Shown here: positions 51,100 to 59,010 of the stretch, in pieces
Numbering within the stretch: position 1 is the stretch's first letter
Layout: each line of letters opens with the position of its first letter
Assembly: GCA_002428015.1 (NCBI GenBank)
Contig: DIZW01000001.1
Coordinates: forward strand, 12,723 to 76,722
DNA from: Oxalobacteraceae bacterium UBA6018
Lineage (GTDB): Bacteria; Pseudomonadota; Gammaproteobacteria; Burkholderiales; Burkholderiaceae_D
Length of the DNA: 64,000 nucleotides
Direction: 5' to 3'
The notes under the pieces: generated by a model
The model's database searches: none
The model's input: the letters and a program-made list of their open reading frames with translations, nothing else
What the model was told of the DNA's origin: nothing
Made by a program: the position numbers and the translations under genes

Positions 51100-52458
51100 A
51101 TGAACTTGAACAAAGCGAAACTAGAAGCGACTGAAGTCATCACGCACGATGTCGAACCGCTCACGGTCGAAACCGATGAAACCGGCTACAGCCGGCTTGG
51201 CTGGCTGGTGTTGATCATCGGCTTCGGCGGGTTCATGCTGTGGGCCCTGCTGGCCCCGCTCGACAAGGGCGTGCCCATGAGCGGCCTGGTGTCCAAGGAG
51301 TCGAACCGCCAGGCCGTGCAGTACCAGGCCGGCGGCACCGTGCAGGACATCCTGGTCAAGGACGGCGACGTGGTCAAGGCCGGCCAGGTGCTGGTGCGCA
51401 TGAACAACGTGCTGGTCAAGGCCCAGGCCGAAGGCTCGCGCGGGCAGTACTACACGGCCCGCGCCACCGAAGCGCGCCTGCTGGCCGAACGTGACGGCGC
51501 CGCTTCGGTCAAGTTTCCCGATGAGCTGATCAAGCACAAGGACGACCCCCGCGTGGCCGACGTGATGGAGCTGCAGCGCCAGCTGTTCACGTCGCGCCAG
51601 GCATCGCTGCGCAGCGAGCTGGGCGGGATGGAGGAGAACGTCAGCGGCCTCAAGATGCAGATCAAGGGCCTGGAGGAGTCGCGCGAGAGCAAGAAGGACC
51701 AGATGAAGATCCTCAAGGAGCAGCTCGACAACAATCGCGACCTGGCCAAGGATGGCTACGTGGCGCGCAGCCACCTGCTCGAGATCGAGCGCATGTACTC
51801 CCAGCTCGGCGGCGCCATCTCCGAGGACACCGGCAACCTGGGCCGCTACCGCCAGCAGATTCTGGAAGTGAACCTGCACATGATGCAGCGGCGCCAGGAT
51901 TACCAGAAGGAAGTGCGGACCCAGTTGACCGACATGCAGCGCGAGGCCGATGGCCTGGCCGAGCGCCTGACGGCGCAGGACTACGACGTCGACAGTGTGG
52001 ACGTGCGCTCGCCGGTGGACGGCATCGTGGTCGGCCTGTCGATCTTCACCCGCGGCGGCGTGGTGCCACCCGGCTTTCGCCTGATGGATATCGTGCCGTC
52101 CAACGATCCGCTGGTGGTCGAAGGTCAACTGCCGGTCAACCTGATCGACCGGGTCCATACCGGCTTGCCGGTGGAGCTGATCTTCTCGGCCTTCAACGCG
52201 AACAAGACGCCGCATATTCCCGGTACGCTGACCCAGGTCTCGGCCGACCGCGCGGTTGACGAGAGGACCGGCTTTGCCTACTACAAGGTGCGTGCCCACG
52301 TCACACCGGAAGGCGTCAAGATGATGGCCAAGAAGCAGATGAAGGTGCAGCCCGGCATGCCGGTGGAGCTGTTCGTCAAGACCGGCGAACGCACGATGAT
52401 GAGCTACCTGCTCAAGCCGGTGTTCGACCGCGCCAAAACCTCGATGAGCGAGGAATGA
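51100..52458 (+). CDS. HlyD-family membrane fusion protein (PrtE/RsaE-like)
   Basis: A 452-residue adaptor that starts four bases after the ABC stop, with ACAGGAG upstream. One membrane helix (about 28-48; LGWLVLIIGFGGFMLWALLAPL) precedes the lipoyl half-motif (VQYQAGGTVQDILVKDGDVVKAG), a long alpha-hairpin (about 115-315) and the second lipoyl/beta-barrel part (VRSPVDGIVVGLSIFTRGGVVPPGF). It bridges the ABC exporter and TolC across the periplasm. The C-terminus has PGMPVELFVKTGERTMMSYLLKP, typical of the family. Confidence 0.94.
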   Translation: MNLNKAKLEATEVITHDVEPLTVETDETGYSRLGWLVLIIGFGGFMLWALLAPLDKGVPMSGLVSKESNRQAVQYQAGGTVQDILVKDGDVVKAGQVLVRMNNVLVKAQAEGSRGQYYTARATEARLLAERDGAASVKFPDELIKHKDDPRVADVMELQRQLFTSRQASLRSELGGMEENVSGLKMQIKGLEESRESKKDQMKILKEQLDNNRDLAKDGYVARSHLLEIERMYSQLGGAISEDTGNLGRYRQQILEVNLHMMQRRQDYQKEVRTQLTDMQREADGLAERLTAQDYDVDSVDVRSPVDGIVVGLSIFTRGGVVPPGFRLMDIVPSNDPLVVEGQLPVNLIDRVHTGLPVELIFSAFNANKTPHIPGTLTQVSADRAVDERTGFAYYKVRAHVTPEGVKMMAKKQMKVQPGMPVELFVKTGERTMMSYLLKPVFDRAKTSMSEE

Positions 52459-52463
52459 GCGTG

Positions 52464-53813
52464 ATGTCCATCTCCACCATCCAAGGCAAGCGCGCCCTGC
52501 TTGCCGGCATCGCCTTGTTGCTGGCCGGGTACGCCGGCGCGGCCTCGGCCATCACCTTCAAGGAAGCCTACGAGGCGGCGCGCGCCAACGATCCGACCTT
52601 CCGCATGAATTACTACGAGAACGAGATGGGCAAGGAGAACAAGGTGCTCGGGCGCGCCGGCCTGCTTCCCAACGTCAGTGTGAGTTATTCTGCCAACCGC
52701 AACCGCTCAGACCTGACCACCGAACTGACCGCCGGCAAGGAAGCGCTCACCCACCCGGAGTACATCAGCCGCGCCGCCGCGCTGTCGCTGCGCCAGCCGC
52801 TGTTGAACCTGGAGGCGGTGGCGCGCTACCGCCAGGGCAAGGTGCAGGCCGACCAGAGCCAGGCGCAGTTCGATACCCATCGCAGCGAGATGGTGCTGCG
52901 TTTCGCCGGTGCCTATCTGGAAGCCCTGCTGGCGGGCGATGCGGTGGAACTGGCCAAGGCCCAGCGCGACACCTACGCCGAGCAGGCCAAGGTGAACGAC
53001 CGGCTGTTCGAAAAAGGCGAGGGTACCAAGACCGACATGCTCGAAACCGCCGCCAAGCTGGACCAGGCCGAAGCGGCGGTGCTCGAGGCCGAGGACAACC
53101 TGACGGCCGACCGGAACACGCTGGCGGCCCTGATCGGCCAGGACCCGGGGCCGTTGCAGCCGCTGGCCCTGCCCTTCCATCCGCCGCGGCTGGAGCCGGC
53201 CGCCTTCGACGATTGGCGCGCCATCGCGCTGGCCAACAATAGTGAAGTCAAGGCCGCCCAGCTGGCCGCCGAAGTGGCGCGCCTGGAGATCCAGAAGGCG
53301 CGCGCCGGCTACGCGCCGCGGATCGACCTGATCGCCGCCTACAGCAAGAATAACGCGGAGACCGTCAACACTTACAACCAGTCCAACCTGAACCGCTCGG
53401 TGGGCGTGCAGCTGAACATGCCGATCTATTCCGGCGGGCAGATCAGCGCCGTCGCGCGCCAGGCCGTGGCCGGCTACGAGCGCGCCAAGTCCGACCTGCA
53501 GGCGCGCACCGACAAGGTGCTGATCGACCTGCGCAAGGCCCACAGCACGGCCGTGAGCAGCGTGGCGCGGGTGGCGGCGCTGGAGAAGGCGGCGCTATCG
53601 GGGCAGCTGCTCACCAAGGCGACCGAGCAGAGCATCAAGGGCGGGGTGCGCATCAACCTCGACCTGCTCAACGCCCAGGCGCAGTTGAGCAGCGTGCGGC
53701 GCGACCTGGCCCAGGCCCGCTACAACCAGCTCATGGCCATCCTGCGCCTGCGCGCGGCCGCCGGGACCCTGAGCGAGGCGGACGTCTACGACATCGCCAA
53801 GCTGTTCCACTAA
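52464..53813 (+). CDS. TolC-family outer membrane channel of the type I system
   Basis: A 449-residue protein. ATG 52464 is preferred since GAGGA lies nine bases before it; an ATG at 52455 overlapping the HlyD stop is the alternative. Signal peptide to about ASA (ITFKEAYEAARANDP starts the mature part). Two internally similar halves with coiled helices and strands are typical for TolC, as are LPNVSVSYSANRNRSD, LRQPLLNLEAVARYRQG and VGVQLNMPIYSGGQISAVARQA. It completes the secretion apparatus (ABC, adaptor, channel). Its stop overlaps that of the convergent AlgX-like gene. Confidence 0.93.
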   Translation: MSISTIQGKRALLAGIALLLAGYAGAASAITFKEAYEAARANDPTFRMNYYENEMGKENKVLGRAGLLPNVSVSYSANRNRSDLTTELTAGKEALTHPEYISRAAALSLRQPLLNLEAVARYRQGKVQADQSQAQFDTHRSEMVLRFAGAYLEALLAGDAVELAKAQRDTYAEQAKVNDRLFEKGEGTKTDMLETAAKLDQAEAAVLEAEDNLTADRNTLAALIGQDPGPLQPLALPFHPPRLEPAAFDDWRAIALANNSEVKAAQLAAEVARLEIQKARAGYAPRIDLIAAYSKNNAETVNTYNQSNLNRSVGVQLNMPIYSGGQISAVARQAVAGYERAKSDLQARTDKVLIDLRKAHSTAVSSVARVAALEKAALSGQLLTKATEQSIKGGVRINLDLLNAQAQLSSVRRDLAQARYNQLMAILRLRAAAGTLSEADVYDIAKLFH

Positions 53814-55009
53814 CCCGGCGCCGGCGCGTGCAGCGGTCCCAGGCCGCGCCGGATCGCCTTGGCGATCGCCGCGCCATCGTGGTAGAGCACCAGCAGGTCG
53901 GTGTCGCCGGGGTCGCGCAGCAGCACGGCGCGCACCCGCTTCACTTCGGCCGCGTCGAGCTGGGGTACGTCGTTGCCGGACACCTGGTCCACCTGGCTGT
54001 AGTAGCGCGCGTACCAGCCCGATATGTGCGAGCCGAACGAGTCGGACAGGATCAGCAGGCGGCGCTTGAGCGGCGCGTGCGGATTGCGCACGCGCGACAC
54101 GTCCTTGAGCTTGGCCGCGGCGCTGCCCAGCTCGGGGAAGCAGCCGGTGCCGAAGCAGGCCGCGATCCCCGCGGCCGCGTAGTCCGGGGTCGTCACGATG
54201 CTGGTCAGGCGCACGCCGTTGAACAGGTGGCTCACGTCGGACGCCATCTCCTCGCTGTGGGTCGGCAACGGCGGCGCCGCCGGGACAGGCTGCCCGGACA
54301 GGCGCGCCATGCTCAGGTCCACCACGCCGGCCAGGCCCGGACCGGACCAGTGGAACCAGGTTTTGGGGAACAGCGCGTCGTTGGCCGCCAGCGCGCGCAT
54401 TTGCGCCAGCGGATACAGGATGGCCGCGCGCGTCTGGCTGGTCAACAGCGCCGAATCGAGCACGTCGGCCACCGGGGTGCGGGTGGTGGCGCAGCGCCGC
54501 GACAGCCACACCGGCAGGTCCTGGTATTCGACCAGGGGCGCCGACGGCGCGATCAGCAGCAGGGGCCTGAAGCCGAGCGCGCGCAGGTCGCCCAGCAGGA
54601 CGTTGAAGTGGCGCGCCGGGACCGCCACCCCATCCAGCACCGGCCCCGGGCCGCACACATTGGTAATGGCCGAATACGGCGCAAGCGTGGTCAAGTGCGC
54701 GGCCAGGAACACGCGGCCATGCCGGCCCGAGACCATCTGCACGGTCGGAAATTCGCGGAACAGGGCGTAGCGCAGGCGCGTGTTGTAGCCGATCAGCTGG
54801 TCGCGCCAGCCGAAGTGGTCGTTGATCCAGGCGTCCAGGCGCGCCGGCAGCGCGAGCGCGCCGGCCAGGTCGCCAGGCGGCGCCGGCAGGGGGGCCAGGT
54901 TGCGGTTTTCCGAGGTGGGCGCGGTGCCGGCAACGTAGGCCGGCAAGGCCAGCGCACCCACCACCGCCAGATGGGCGGCATGCGCGCGGAGCCAGGTCAA
55001 GGTTCGCAT
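53810..55009 (-). CDS. AlgX/AlgJ-like SGNH O-acetyltransferase-related protein
   Basis: A 399-residue exported or membrane-anchored protein: an N-terminal hydrophobic segment (about 12-28), then SENRNLAPLP and LDAWINDHFGWRDQLIGYNTRLRY, the standard opening of AlgX/AlgJ proteins. The nucleophile-type Ser is in LILSDSFGSHISGW. The usual Asp-x-His motif appears as KTWFHWSGPG, so the His is present but the Asp position reads Trp; activity could be altered or another acid used. Its ATG overlaps the MBOAT stop by one base. Together the pair would pass acetyl groups across the membrane onto a surface polysaccharide. Confidence 0.85.
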   Translation of the reverse strand: MRTLTWLRAHAAHLAVVGALALPAYVAGTAPTSENRNLAPLPAPPGDLAGALALPARLDAWINDHFGWRDQLIGYNTRLRYALFREFPTVQMVSGRHGRVFLAAHLTTLAPYSAITNVCGPGPVLDGVAVPARHFNVLLGDLRALGFRPLLLIAPSAPLVEYQDLPVWLSRRCATTRTPVADVLDSALLTSQTRAAILYPLAQMRALAANDALFPKTWFHWSGPGLAGVVDLSMARLSGQPVPAAPPLPTHSEEMASDVSHLFNGVRLTSIVTTPDYAAAGIAACFGTGCFPELGSAAAKLKDVSRVRNPHAPLKRRLLILSDSFGSHISGWYARYYSQVDQVSGNDVPQLDAAEVKRVRAVLLRDPGDTDLLVLYHDGAAIAKAIRRGLGPLHAPAPG

Positions 55010-56400
55010 CAGAAGCGGAAGTAGATGAAGGGGTTGTAGGTACCGCTGGCGAGGCTGGTCACCGCCAGCACGAACAGCGCGGCCGCGCCGGCGCCCTTGA
55101 TCGCCATCCCGGCGGCGCCGGCCGGGCCGACGGTCGCCGCGCGCCGCGGCAGGACCAGCAGCAGGCCTAGCGCCAGCGCCAGCGCGCCTGAATAGCCCAG
55201 GTCCAGCTGCCACGGATGGGCCAGCGGGTCCGGCGACTGCAGCCCGGCCATGGCGCGCAGGTAGGCCAGGGCGTGCGCCACGCTGTCCGCGCGGAACCAG
55301 ACCCAGCCCACCAGCACCACCAGCAGCGCGTAGGCCTGCGCCAGCACGCCCGGCAGGCGCGCCAGCACGCGCCCCAGGCCGAGGCGTTCCAGCACCAGGA
55401 ACAGGCCGTGCCAGAGGCCCCACAGCACGAAGGTCCAGGCCGCGCCATGCCACAGCCCGCACAGGAAAAACACCACCAACAGGTTCAGGTAGGTGCGCAC
55501 GGCGCCGGCGCGGTTGCCGCCCAGCGGCACGTACACGTAGTCGCGGAACCAGCTCGACAGGCTGATATGCCAGCGCCGCCAGAACTCGGTCAGCGAGCGC
55601 GCCGAGTAGGGGCGGTCGAAGTTGCGCGGGTAGGTGAAGCCGATCATCTGGCCGATCCCGATGGCCATGTTGCTGTAGCCGGAGAAGTCGTACAGGATCT
55701 GGATCGCGTAGCAGACGATGCCTATCCACGCCGCGGCCACCCCGAGGCTGGCCGCGGGCGCGGCGAACAGGTGGTCCGCCACCAGCGCCACGCTGTTGGC
55801 GATCAGGACTTTCTGCGCCAGGCCGATGACGAATTGATACAGCCCGCCCAGCAGGCGCGCGTTGCTGACGCTGCGCTGCTCGATTTCGGCGGCGATCTGG
55901 CTGTAGCGCACGATCGGGCCGGCGATCAGCTGGGGGAACATGGCCTTGTACATGGCGAAGCGCAAGAAACTCTTCTGCGCGTCGACCTGGCCGCGGTACA
56001 CGTCCACCAGATAGGAGATGCCCTGGAAGGTGAAGAACGAGATCCCGAGCGGCAGCACCACGGCCGGCACCGGGACGGCGGCATGCAGCGGCGCGCCGAG
56101 CTGGTTGACGATGCCGGCCAAAAAGCCCGCGTACTTGAAATAGGCCAGCATGCCAAGGTTGGCCGCCACGCCGGCCCACAGCAGGTGCAGGCGGTGGCGG
56201 GCGGCGCCGGCGATGGCGCGGCCGGCACCGTAATTGAGCAGGGCCGACAGCATCAGCAGGGGCACGAAGCGCGGCTCGCCCCAGGCGTAAAACACCAGGC
56301 TGCCGGTGAGCAGCACGGCGTTCTTCCACGGGAGGAAATAATACGCGCCCAGGAAGGCGGGAAAGAAGAAGAACAGGAAGCTGATCGAGCTAAACGCCAT
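55009..56400 (-). CDS. MBOAT-family O-acyltransferase (AlgI-like)
   Basis: A 463-residue membrane protein with about 10-12 helices, preceded by GGAG. AlgI-type signatures are PLGISFFTFQGISYLVDVYRG, DFSGYSNMAIGIGQMIGF, the RRWHISLSSWFRDYVYVPLGG block with its conserved His, and the catalytic His in FFLCGLWHGAAWTF. AlgI-like proteins move acyl groups from the cytosol to a periplasmic partner that modifies exopolysaccharide, here the AlgX-like product encoded next. Alginate genes are absent, so another polymer is the likely target, perhaps that exported by Wzm/Wzt. Confidence 0.93.
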   Translation of the reverse strand: MAFSSISFLFFFFPAFLGAYYFLPWKNAVLLTGSLVFYAWGEPRFVPLLMLSALLNYGAGRAIAGAARHRLHLLWAGVAANLGMLAYFKYAGFLAGIVNQLGAPLHAAVPVPAVVLPLGISFFTFQGISYLVDVYRGQVDAQKSFLRFAMYKAMFPQLIAGPIVRYSQIAAEIEQRSVSNARLLGGLYQFVIGLAQKVLIANSVALVADHLFAAPAASLGVAAAWIGIVCYAIQILYDFSGYSNMAIGIGQMIGFTYPRNFDRPYSARSLTEFWRRWHISLSSWFRDYVYVPLGGNRAGAVRTYLNLLVVFFLCGLWHGAAWTFVLWGLWHGLFLVLERLGLGRVLARLPGVLAQAYALLVVLVGWVWFRADSVAHALAYLRAMAGLQSPDPLAHPWQLDLGYSGALALALGLLLVLPRRAATVGPAGAAGMAIKGAGAAALFVLAVTSLASGTYNPFIYFRF

Positions 56401-56444
56401 CGCCGCTCCGATGCGTCAGGCGCAGGCCCGCCGCGGCGCGCCGC

Positions 56445-57332
56445 CTACTGCGCATCGGCTTTCCTGCAATGGGGGCAGGACTGGCCGTAGACGTACAGCG
56501 GCGAGAGCTGCTCGCGCGGCGTGACCACCGCGCGGCAGGCGAAACACTGGACCGTGACGCTCGGCTCGAGTTGGGGATTGAGGGCGGTGCGGTAGTCGAA
56601 CACGAAGCAGTCGCCCTTGTAGTGGGCGCCGCCCACGTCCTCGAAGTATTTCAGGATGCCGCCGTCGAGCTGGTAGACGCTGTCGTAGCCGATGTTCTTC
56701 ATGTGGATGGCCGCCTTCTCGCAGCGGATGCCGCCAGTGCAGAAGGTGACCACGGTCTTGCCCGCCAGCTCGTCCTTGTGCGCGGCCGCGACGGCCGGGA
56801 ACTCGCTGAACTTGTCGATGCGGTAATCGATGGTATCGGCGAAGGTGCCCACGTCCACCTCGAAGGCGTTGCGCGTCTCCATCATCACCACCGGCTTGCC
56901 CTCGTCGTCGTGGCCCTGGTCGAGCCAGCGCTTGAGGGTGGCCGGCGCCACCGACGGCGCGCGGCCCTTCTCCGGCTGGATCAGCGGCATGCGCATGGTG
57001 ATGATCTCCTTCTTGATCTTCACCAGCATGCGCTTGTGCGACTGCTCCTCGGAATAGCTTTCCTTGACCTCGATGTCGGCGAAGCGCGCGTCGGCGCGCA
57101 GCCAGGCCAGGTAGCGGTCGATCCTGCCGCGCGGGCCGGACAGGAACATGTTGATGCCTTCCGGCGTGAGCAGGATCGTGCCCTTGAGCTCGAGCTCCTT
57201 GCACAGCTGCTGGAATTGCGGCCGCATCTCCTCGGTGTTCTCGAGCGTGACGAACTTGTAGGCGGCGATGTTGACGTGCTGGGCGGCGGCATGGGCCGCG
57301 CTGGCCGCGGCGTGATCGATGGTGGCTTGCAT
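56445..57332 (-). CDS. trhO: tRNA uridine(34) hydroxylase TrhO (rhodanese-related)
   Basis: A 295-residue cytosolic enzyme of the YceA/TrhO family, which makes 5-hydroxyuridine at tRNA position 34 with oxygen. The N-terminal half has the family region FVTLENTEEMRPQFQQLCKEL and GTILLTPEGINMFLSGPR. The rhodanese domain carries the catalytic-loop Cys in TFCTGGIRCEKAAIH. The C-terminus has two Cys pairs (QCFACRAVV and CPHCRKADAQ), suggestive of a zinc knuckle. TATAAT on the minus strand at 57389-57384 is a possible promoter. It is unrelated in function to its glycan neighbours. Confidence 0.93.
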   Translation of the reverse strand: MQATIDHAAASAAHAAAQHVNIAAYKFVTLENTEEMRPQFQQLCKELELKGTILLTPEGINMFLSGPRGRIDRYLAWLRADARFADIEVKESYSEEQSHKRMLVKIKKEIITMRMPLIQPEKGRAPSVAPATLKRWLDQGHDDEGKPVVMMETRNAFEVDVGTFADTIDYRIDKFSEFPAVAAAHKDELAGKTVVTFCTGGIRCEKAAIHMKNIGYDSVYQLDGGILKYFEDVGGAHYKGDCFVFDYRTALNPQLEPSVTVQCFACRAVVTPREQLSPLYVYGQSCPHCRKADAQ

Positions 57333-57384
57333 AGGAAACGTAAGTGCGCGCCTGTGACGCGCGCGAGTGAATTGACAGGCGCTA

Positions 57385-58308
57385 TTATAAACGCACGGCG
57401 TCAGCGGCAGGCTGACCGGCGCCGCCGGCCACCAGCGCGAACTGCCTGCGCGCGCGCGCGGGTGGGCGCCCCAGCCAGCGCGCCAGCAGCGACGGCGCTC
57501 CCAGGCCGAACCCGGGCGGCAGCACCTGCAGGTCCAGCACCAAGCCCTCGTCGGCCAGGTCGATCGCGTGGCGCGGCGACCAGTCGCGCGCGAACACCAG
57601 CACCTGCCCGCTGCTCAGGTCGCGCTCCTTGCGCTCGCTCAGGGCCGACACGCCCACGCAGCGGCTGGCCGCGTCGAAGGCAACGCCGCGTGGAAAGCCC
57701 CCGGTGGCGAGCGAAAAGCCGCGCTCGCCGAGGATGACGCTGTCGGCCGACGAGCAGCTGAACAGCTGGCCGTCCTCGCGCCAGACGTTGTGGCCGCAAT
57801 TGCCCAGTTGCACACGCTCGACCAGCCTGCGCTCGTCCAGCGAGAACGCCATCAGCTCGCTGGGGCCGCGGTTGTGCGCCAGGATCCAGACGCGGCCGTT
57901 CTCGAACAGGAAGGAGTTGAAGTGGTTGGCGTCGCCCGCGTCGCGCTCGCCCAGCGGGAACCATTGCTCCCAGCGGCGGCCGTCGTAGACCGCGATCAGG
58001 TTGTCGAACGAGCAGGTGGCGTACAGCTTGCCTTCGTGCCACGCGATCTCGTGCAGGTCGCGCAGCGGGAACGGCGCCTCCAAGGTGCCTCGGGCGCGCA
58101 GCTGGCGGTCGAACCGCAAGATCTCGCCGCGCTCCTGTTCCTGCGCCACGCTCGAGGATACCAGCCGGCGCCGCGCCGCCACGTAGAGGTGATCCCCATG
58201 GTGGGCGATGCCGTAGTACAGGCCGCGTCCGCGATCGAGGACATGCGCGGCGCCGCTGTCGGTGTCGAGCAGCAGGAACGATTGCGAGGTGGTCAGCAGG
58301 GCTTGCAT
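57385..58308 (-). CDS. Beta-propeller protein (DUF4915/TIGR03032-like)
   Basis: A 307-residue protein from ATG 58308. No signal peptide is evident. Repeated strand units (GLYYGIAHHGDHLYVAARR, DLHEIAWHEGKLYATCSFDN, NHFNSFLFENGRVWILAHNRG) indicate a six- or seven-blade propeller. The HEIAWHEGKLY and NHFNS phrases resemble the DUF4915/TIGR03032 group, of unknown function and often near polysaccharide or sulfotransferase genes; the assignment is tentative. TATAAT (minus, 58346-58341) precedes it, overlapping the end of cysC. Confidence 0.7.
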   Translation of the reverse strand: MQALLTTSQSFLLLDTDSGAAHVLDRGRGLYYGIAHHGDHLYVAARRRLVSSSVAQEQERGEILRFDRQLRARGTLEAPFPLRDLHEIAWHEGKLYATCSFDNLIAVYDGRRWEQWFPLGERDAGDANHFNSFLFENGRVWILAHNRGPSELMAFSLDERRLVERVQLGNCGHNVWREDGQLFSCSSADSVILGERGFSLATGGFPRGVAFDAASRCVGVSALSERKERDLSSGQVLVFARDWSPRHAIDLADEGLVLDLQVLPPGFGLGAPSLLARWLGRPPARARRQFALVAGGAGQPAADAVRL

Positions 58309-58341
58309 CAATAGGGCGGAGGGTGGCGGTCAAGCCCGCGA

Positions 58342-58977
58342 TTATAGCGGAACGCCCGGCCCCGCCGGGGCCGCCTGGGGATCGATGATGCCGTGCGCGC
58401 GCAGCAGGGCGATGACCTGCTCGGCCGACTGCGCGATGCTGTTGGCGGCCGTGTCCACGCTCAGGTCGGGCGCCAACGGCGCCTCGTAGGGCGACGAGAT
58501 GCCGGTGAACTCCTTGATCTGGCCGGCGCGGGCCTTGGCGTAGAGCCCCTTGACGTCGCGCGTTTCGCACACCGCGAGCGGACAGGCGCAATAGATTTCG
58601 AGGAAATCGCCGTCCGGGACCAGTTCGCGCACCCGCTGGCGGTCGCTGCGAAACGGTGAAATGAAGGCGGTCAGCACGACGATGCCCGCTTCCACGAACA
58701 GCTTGGCCGTCTCGCCCACGCGGCGGATGTTCTCGGTGCGGTCGTGGTCGGAGAAGCCCAGGTCGCCGCATAGGCCGTGGCGCACGTTGTCGCCGTCGAG
58801 CACGTAGGTGCGGCAGCCGGCCAGGTGCAGGCGCTCCTCGACCGCGTGCGCGAGGGTCGACTTGCCGGCCCCGGACAGGCCGGTGAACCAGACGATGGTG
58901 CTGCGGTGGCCGTTCTGCGCGGCGCGGCGCGCCCGCGTGACCGAGGCGCGTTGCCAGACGATGTCGCTAGATTGCAT
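58342..58977 (-). CDS. cysC: Adenylyl-sulfate kinase
   Basis: A 211-residue kinase that phosphorylates APS to PAPS. P-loop FTGLSGAGKST; family motifs YVLDGDNVRHGLCGDLGFSDHDRTENIRR, FISPFRSDRQ and FLEIYCACPLAVCETRDVKGLYAKARAG are all present. The start ATG 58977 has GGAAG upstream. There is no cysD/cysN sulfurylase here, and the setting (between Wzt and a propeller protein) suggests PAPS supply for sulfation of a surface glycan instead of cysteine synthesis. No sulfotransferase gene is seen in the window. Confidence 0.94.
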   Translation of the reverse strand: MQSSDIVWQRASVTRARRAAQNGHRSTIVWFTGLSGAGKSTLAHAVEERLHLAGCRTYVLDGDNVRHGLCGDLGFSDHDRTENIRRVGETAKLFVEAGIVVLTAFISPFRSDRQRVRELVPDGDFLEIYCACPLAVCETRDVKGLYAKARAGQIKEFTGISSPYEAPLAPDLSVDTAANSIAQSAEQVIALLRAHGIIDPQAAPAGPGVPL

Positions 58978-59010
58978 GGTGGCTTCCGGTGAGGATGGTC
59001 GGAGGGGGCA

